Shown here: in pieces, positions 59,483-64,000 of the stretch
How the letters are laid out: each line of letters begins with the position of its first letter
Numbering within the stretch: position 1 is the first letter of the stretch
Assembly (NCBI GenBank): GCA_963682175.1
Contig: OY821784.1
Location: forward strand, 27,137,621-27,201,620
Direction: 5' to 3'
Length of the DNA stretch: 64,000 nt
From: Triglochin maritima
Lineage: Eukaryota > Streptophyta > Magnoliopsida > Alismatales > Juncaginaceae
Translations under genes and position numbers: made by a program
Notes under the pieces: generated by a model
The model's database searches: none
Seen by the model: the letters and a program-made list of their open reading frames with translations, nothing else
What the model was told of the DNA's origin: nothing

Positions 59483-62408
59483 TGATTGACATCATATCAT
59501 GCATATATTTGTGTCTAATATCCATTATCTTGAACCTAAACAATGCTACGTGACGAGTTTTATGTTTGAGTTTCAGGAATAAACATGATTGAGGAGAAGA
59601 GGCATAAAAGGACCTAAAAGCAAAAAAAGGACTAAGTTGCAAGACTTATGGACTAAGATGCACAAGACAGGGACCCGAATGTAAAACCAAAGGGCCATTG
59701 AGCAAATGAAGGAACTCCACACCATCATGAGGAGTATTTTGGCTATTCGATTCGGGCCTGAGCTCCAACATCCGACTTGGATGCATCACACATGAAGAAA
59801 TCGAGCCAGACAACCATACACCAAAACCTCACATGATCCAAAGCATATAGACTGCTGATTGACAGTCTGTTTTGCTCCAGATCCGATAAGTTTTAGTTGG
59901 GTCATGTATTAGGGTGTTTTATGTCTATTATTGGTGGGGTATTAGTCCCATATCAGGGGATTGTCCCTGATTGCCTTTTTCTATGACTATAAATAGAACT
60001 CCTCCTTCTCCCTTGTATTCTACCCATTGCTTGGTGGCATTCTCTCTACTTGGAGTAAAAGTCTTGAAGCAAAAACATAAGGTGGAGAAGAATGTCACTT
60101 GTAATGTGAGTCATGTAAATAATTTTTTTTCTTAGTTTCTTTTAATATTGTCTTCTCCTTTAATTCTTGCATGCTTCTTTCATTTAATTTCCTTTCATTT
60201 CACTTCTTTAATACTTCTTGCTTGCTTAGTTTAATTTTCTTTGAGTAGAATGTTTCATTTTGTTAATGTAGTTTGTAGTGTAATGATTAGTGAGTAGTTT
60301 CATCCCCATTTGAGGCGGTAGAGAATAATGTGATGTGATTATGTGATGTATCAGGTGTGTTTGTTATCTTAATCCTTTGAGCCTTATATCATTTCATAAC
60401 CATCTAATTGTAGGATCGTGTGGGTTATGGGTCCACTAATCACTATTAATCTAATCACCTACTTGTTTAGCTAAGTCAAGATGCACAGCGGAATTTTAAA
60501 GCAAACAAGCAAGTAGAGGAAGAATAAATGCAAACTACAAAGACGCGTCGGTTTTTATAGAGGTTCGGCACCCCACCCGGGTCCTAGTCCTCTCTTGTAA
60601 GCTCCGCTCGACTCCGCGAGCTCCGCCTACGTCTTCACTAACCACTCCCCGTTCCGGACCGAGAGAGAACGCCTTTTACAAAACAAAACAAAACTCCGCG
60701 AACAACCTCGCGAGCTTGACTTTCTTCTCTCACAATCCGAGAGGAACACTTCGGGCTTTCACCGAAGTCCTTGCTTCTTGAATCAAAGGTTGAGTGGAAC
60801 AACACTCTCTAAATCTTGAGCACACTTGAGTAGGATTAAGGAATTGATCACTAAAGTGTGGAAATTGAGGTTTGGAGTGTTTGGGATTCTCTCTAAAGTT
60901 TGGGACAAGTTTGTAGTGGGAGAGTTGTGTTAAAATGTGTTTCACAACTCCTTATATAAGCATTAGAGAGAATAGAGTCGTTGGGACAAGATTTGATTGG
61001 GTTTTGTGCAAAGCACACACAACAGAAAATCGGGCTGCAAATCTGTCAAAAAACGGTCGACCGAAAGGTGAAATGGTCGACCGAACTCTTGGGTTCGTTA
61101 AAGACACGGTCGACCAAAATATGGAATGGTCGACTGATCTCTTAAGTTTGTTAATAAAACGGTCGACCGAACAGGGTTACCGGTCGACCGAACTTATGTT
61201 TCGGTAGAGGGAAAAATGGATCGGTCGAACGAAATAGTATCGACCGATAGCAGGGATTTTTGACAAGGTTAAACGGTCGACCAGACTGGGCAAATGGTTC
61301 GACCGTTTGGTAAAGTATATGGGGGTGTATATTGTTTTAATACGAATACGACCGTTGGGTATATACGACAAATATAACGGTCGGAACAGTAAGTTCAAAC
61401 GGTCGACCGAAAGAGATGGTGTGGTCGACCGAAACTAGACAGGGAAACACAAACTGGATTACTTGATCATCTGGTCAACCGAACGGCATGTTGCGGTCGA
61501 CCGAATGTGGGCAGACAGTTAGGGTTCAGGTTTAGTGTTTCCGGTCTAAGTTTGGGTGATCTATTGAAGTCTAAATTATGTGAAATTTCGTGTGTGACTT
61601 CTATAAGGAACCTAGTGTGTGTTTAAGTTGATTTTAGCTCAAGTATGCTCAGAATACACAGGTTCCTAAAGACTCAAAGAAATACAAAAATACATGTCTT
61701 CAAATGAGCTTGATTACATGTCTTGACTTGATTTCATTTCTTCTTTGAGTCTTGATCACCTGTAGAGGTTAGCACAAAGCAATATATATGCAATGCAATA
61801 TGTGTTCTACTCTACATGATCATAATTAAAATTAGGTTAATTAAATCATCAAAATATAGATTAAGGCCAAAAAGCCAACACTAATGGGATTTCACTCTTG
61901 TCTTTGATATGCTAATGCTCTTGAATGAATCTTAGCATATGCGTAGATTTGTGGACCTATTTTATGGGGAATGATGAGGTGAGGATAATGATGGGGTGGA
62001 TAAAGGAAACATGGCTTGTAGTTGCATGTGCTCTTGTTGCCCTTACCTTGATTAATATCTTGTATGTTTTAATGATTGTGTAAATCTTATTTCATGTGGA
62101 GGCAAAGTTGAATTTAGTTTTATGATTTTCATGCACTACATGTTGTGATGAGCACAATTGAACACACACACACATGCACATATTTTTGTATTCACATTCT
62201 TTCTCTACCCCTATGGCCTTTTGTTTTATAGTTGATTTTTCAATTCCTTTTGCATTGTAGTGTAGTTTCGATCATAACTCCTCTCTCTCCTTTCTTTCCC
62301 CTCACCTTCGAACTAACCAAAGTCGACACACCTCCCTGTGGACCAACCCGTATTTGCCACCGCTTCTACGTGATTGTGAACTTGCGGTTATTTTAAAACA
62401 TTCAATCA
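59483..62408 (+). repeat. Solo LTR, Athila-like gypsy (duplication GTCGA), interrupted
   Basis: Starts TGATTGACATC and ends CATTCAATCA. Perfect GTCGA duplications at 59478-59482 and 62409-62413 lie within the palindrome array of the family B LTR. Without the inner LTR it is about 1449 bases. A TATA box (GACTATAAATAG) lies near 59986. Same family as 17365-18757 and the gypsy-2 3' LTR. Confidence 0.94.
60409..61880 (-). repeat. Solo LTR, copia family B (duplication CTAAT), innermost
   Basis: 1472 bases from TGTAGGATCG to AAGCCAACA with perfect CTAAT copies at 60404-60408 and 61881-61885. The palindrome array at about 61052-61505 has five exact CGGTCGACCG copies and about ten variants. It is close to 8884-10395 in sequence, including TACGACCGTTGGGTATATAC. 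Confidence 0.95.
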
Positions 62409-63713
62409 GTCGACCGTTCAAGCAGTCAAGAATAATTGTCCAGGAAAGTCTAGGGACAAATGGTCGAACAAAATGTTTGATTTGGTCGACCGACCAAAAC
62501 TGGCACTACGAGGTTGACAAAGCAATTATGTTCGGTCGACCGAATCTAGGTTCACGGTCGGCCTGTGGTCACTGTATTTTTGGGGTATGGATAAAAATGT
62601 GAATACGACCGTTGGTATAATACGACAAGTCTAACAGTCAAATGATACGTGTAGATGGTCGAACAAAATACTCAAAACGGTCGACCGATTTAACACTATT
62701 GACTAACAGATTAACTAATCCAATTGGTCGAACAGAGAACTCGTTCAGTCGATTGATTTTGCTCAGACAGTTCAGGTTTATGTTTTAAGAGTTTTCCAGT
62801 GTAAGTTTGGGTGACCTATTGAAGTCCAAATGTTATGAGATTTTGTGTGTGACTTTTACAAGGAAACTAGTGCTTATGTAATTAGTTATTTACTCTAGTA
62901 TGTTCAAGTATACATAAGTTCCTAAGACTCAAAAGAAATACATAATTATATGTCTTCAAAAAGCTTGATTACATGTCTTGACTTGAATTCATTTCTTCCT
63001 TGAGTCTTGATCACCTGTAGATGTTAGCACAAAGTAATATATATGTTATGCAATATGTGTGCTACTCTACATTCGTTATTATTAAGATTAGGTTGATTAA
63101 ATCATCAAAATATGGATTAAGGTCTAAAATCCAACAATCTCCCATTTTTTGATGATGACAACCTATATCTTAATACTTGAAATTTAGAGATGTAAACTAT
63201 ACATAAAAATGTTAGCACAATACAATATGCATGCCATTCATAATGTGTGCTATACTACATTGAGATTAGGTTGATTAAATCATCAAAACATGGATTAAGG
63301 CTTAAAAGCCAACAATAGGTCTCATATCTTAGGATTCAAAGACACAATGAAACATTAATGACATAAACATAATTCCATAATGTTTCATTTGTTAGGTCAA
63401 TTCAATATATGAAAGAAACATTTTCCATTTCATATACTCATGTTCTTAAATATTTGTAGAGAGCTACAATATCTCTCTTAACCAAGATGACAATCTTATC
63501 TCGGTGATTAATGTTCCATGTTAACCATCATGATTGTGAATTACTTTTGATTTATGTAAATCATTATCTTTTAGAGCTCTAAGGTTAAGGTCCAAGAGTC
63601 TCTTCCTTAACGCTTCTAAAAGACGAATACAATAATCAATGAACAAAATGTTTACACATTCAATTCATAATAAAAGACATATAAAAGTAAACATTTCGAC
63701 CACGTTCCTTTCA

Positions 63714-64000
63714 ATCAGGTCGCGAGCCTTCACAATTTAGCAATCTAAACCCCTTCCAAATGTCTTGGCCCCAAAACATGGTTCAAAAACCTGATGCATT
63801 TTCAAGGCAGTCTTCACAATTTAATTAGTGGGCGTTTTATATGACCCATTTATTATTTCAATTGCACAAATTTTTTTTACCAATAGGAAATATTTAAGAA
63901 ATATCCTTGAATATTTATGATACTAAAGTCTTGAAATATATTTTTGTTACTTGATGATTAGTTATTAATTATGTTTATTTGATGAATGAAATTGACGTCT
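63714..64000. other. Right flank of the nest
   Basis: AT-rich host or repeat DNA. It begins with the right copy of the flanking duplication (63714-63778). CTTCACAATTTA occurs twice (near 63728 and 63811). No gene seen. Confidence 0.5.

Larger units (their letters stand above)
58310..63314 (-). mobile_element. Family B tandem remnant sharing one LTR
   Basis: Minus-sense order from the right: the first 110 bases or so of an LTR (63314-63205), a 70-base interior end with polypurine tract (63137-63200), a full LTR (63136-58710, native about 1.5 kb), a worn primer site and a gag remnant (58700-58314). The central LTR therefore ends one element and starts the next. It is interrupted by the gypsy solo LTR 59483-62408. 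Confidence 0.75.
57590..63713 (-). repeat. Family A LTR (minus sense), carrying three nested insertions
   Basis: Starts TGTTGGATTTC at 57590 and ends CGTTCCTTTCA at 63713 on the plus strand, in the same sense as the LTRs of the copia element at 19047-28645. About 720 bases remain on the left and 400 on the right of the family B insertion, so the middle is deleted. No matching 5-bp duplication was found (GAAAT against ATCAG). Confidence 0.8.

Overview
The window looks like a gene-poor, repeat-dense stretch of a flowering-plant nuclear chromosome. It is AT-rich, it holds one recognisable host gene (eIF1/SUI1, spliced, with a long 5' UTR intron), and almost all the rest is LTR retrotransposons inserted into one another. 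Plant tRNA-Met-type primer sites, Ty1/copia and Athila-like Ty3/gypsy coding remnants, solo LTRs with 5-bp target duplications, and hAT-type and Mutator-like inverted-repeat elements all fit this. The species cannot be read from the sequence.

Layout. 1-464 is the end of an LTR. 465-2530 is intergenic. 2533-3508 is a 22-bp minisatellite with an approximately 242-bp higher-order repeat. 4128-5737 is the eIF1 gene on the minus strand. 5992-6666 is a GC-rich hAT-like repeat holding a nested MITE. 7841-8603 is a decayed copia pol. 8603-11341 is a copia 'family A' LTR fragment holding a 'family B' solo LTR. From 11342 to about 35255 runs an old minus-strand Athila-like gypsy element (gypsy-2: gag, pol, env-like ORF, 3' noncoding region, 3' LTR). 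It is cut by two family A solo LTRs (13327-15513 and 16057-29062). The second of these was itself hit by a gypsy solo LTR (17365-18757) and by a complete copia element (19047-28645, duplication CTTAT).

35605-53212 is a small hAT-like element split by a 17.4-kb Athila-like element on the plus strand (gypsy-1, 35683-53042). Gypsy-1 carries a complete gag-only copia element (36861-42209) inside its 5' LTR and a family B-prime solo LTR (45797-47335) inside its coding region. 53867-55357 is a second B-prime solo LTR. 55390-56913 is a long inverted repeat, and 56960-57304 is a hAT MITE with a perfect 8-bp duplication. 57590-63713 is a family A LTR holding a family B tandem, which holds a gypsy solo LTR, which holds another family B solo LTR: four levels of nesting.

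The most striking signal is not a gene. LTRs of all three copia groups (A, B, B-prime) carry dense arrays of the palindrome CGGT-NN-ACCG, most often CGGTCGACCG, always just upstream of the LTR TATA box. The gypsy LTRs place a different GC-rich palindrome at the equivalent position. The gag-only element, with two 1510-bp LTRs that differ at about five positions by eye, is the youngest insertion. Boundaries given with target duplications are read directly from the sequence. Lineage names and ages are inference.
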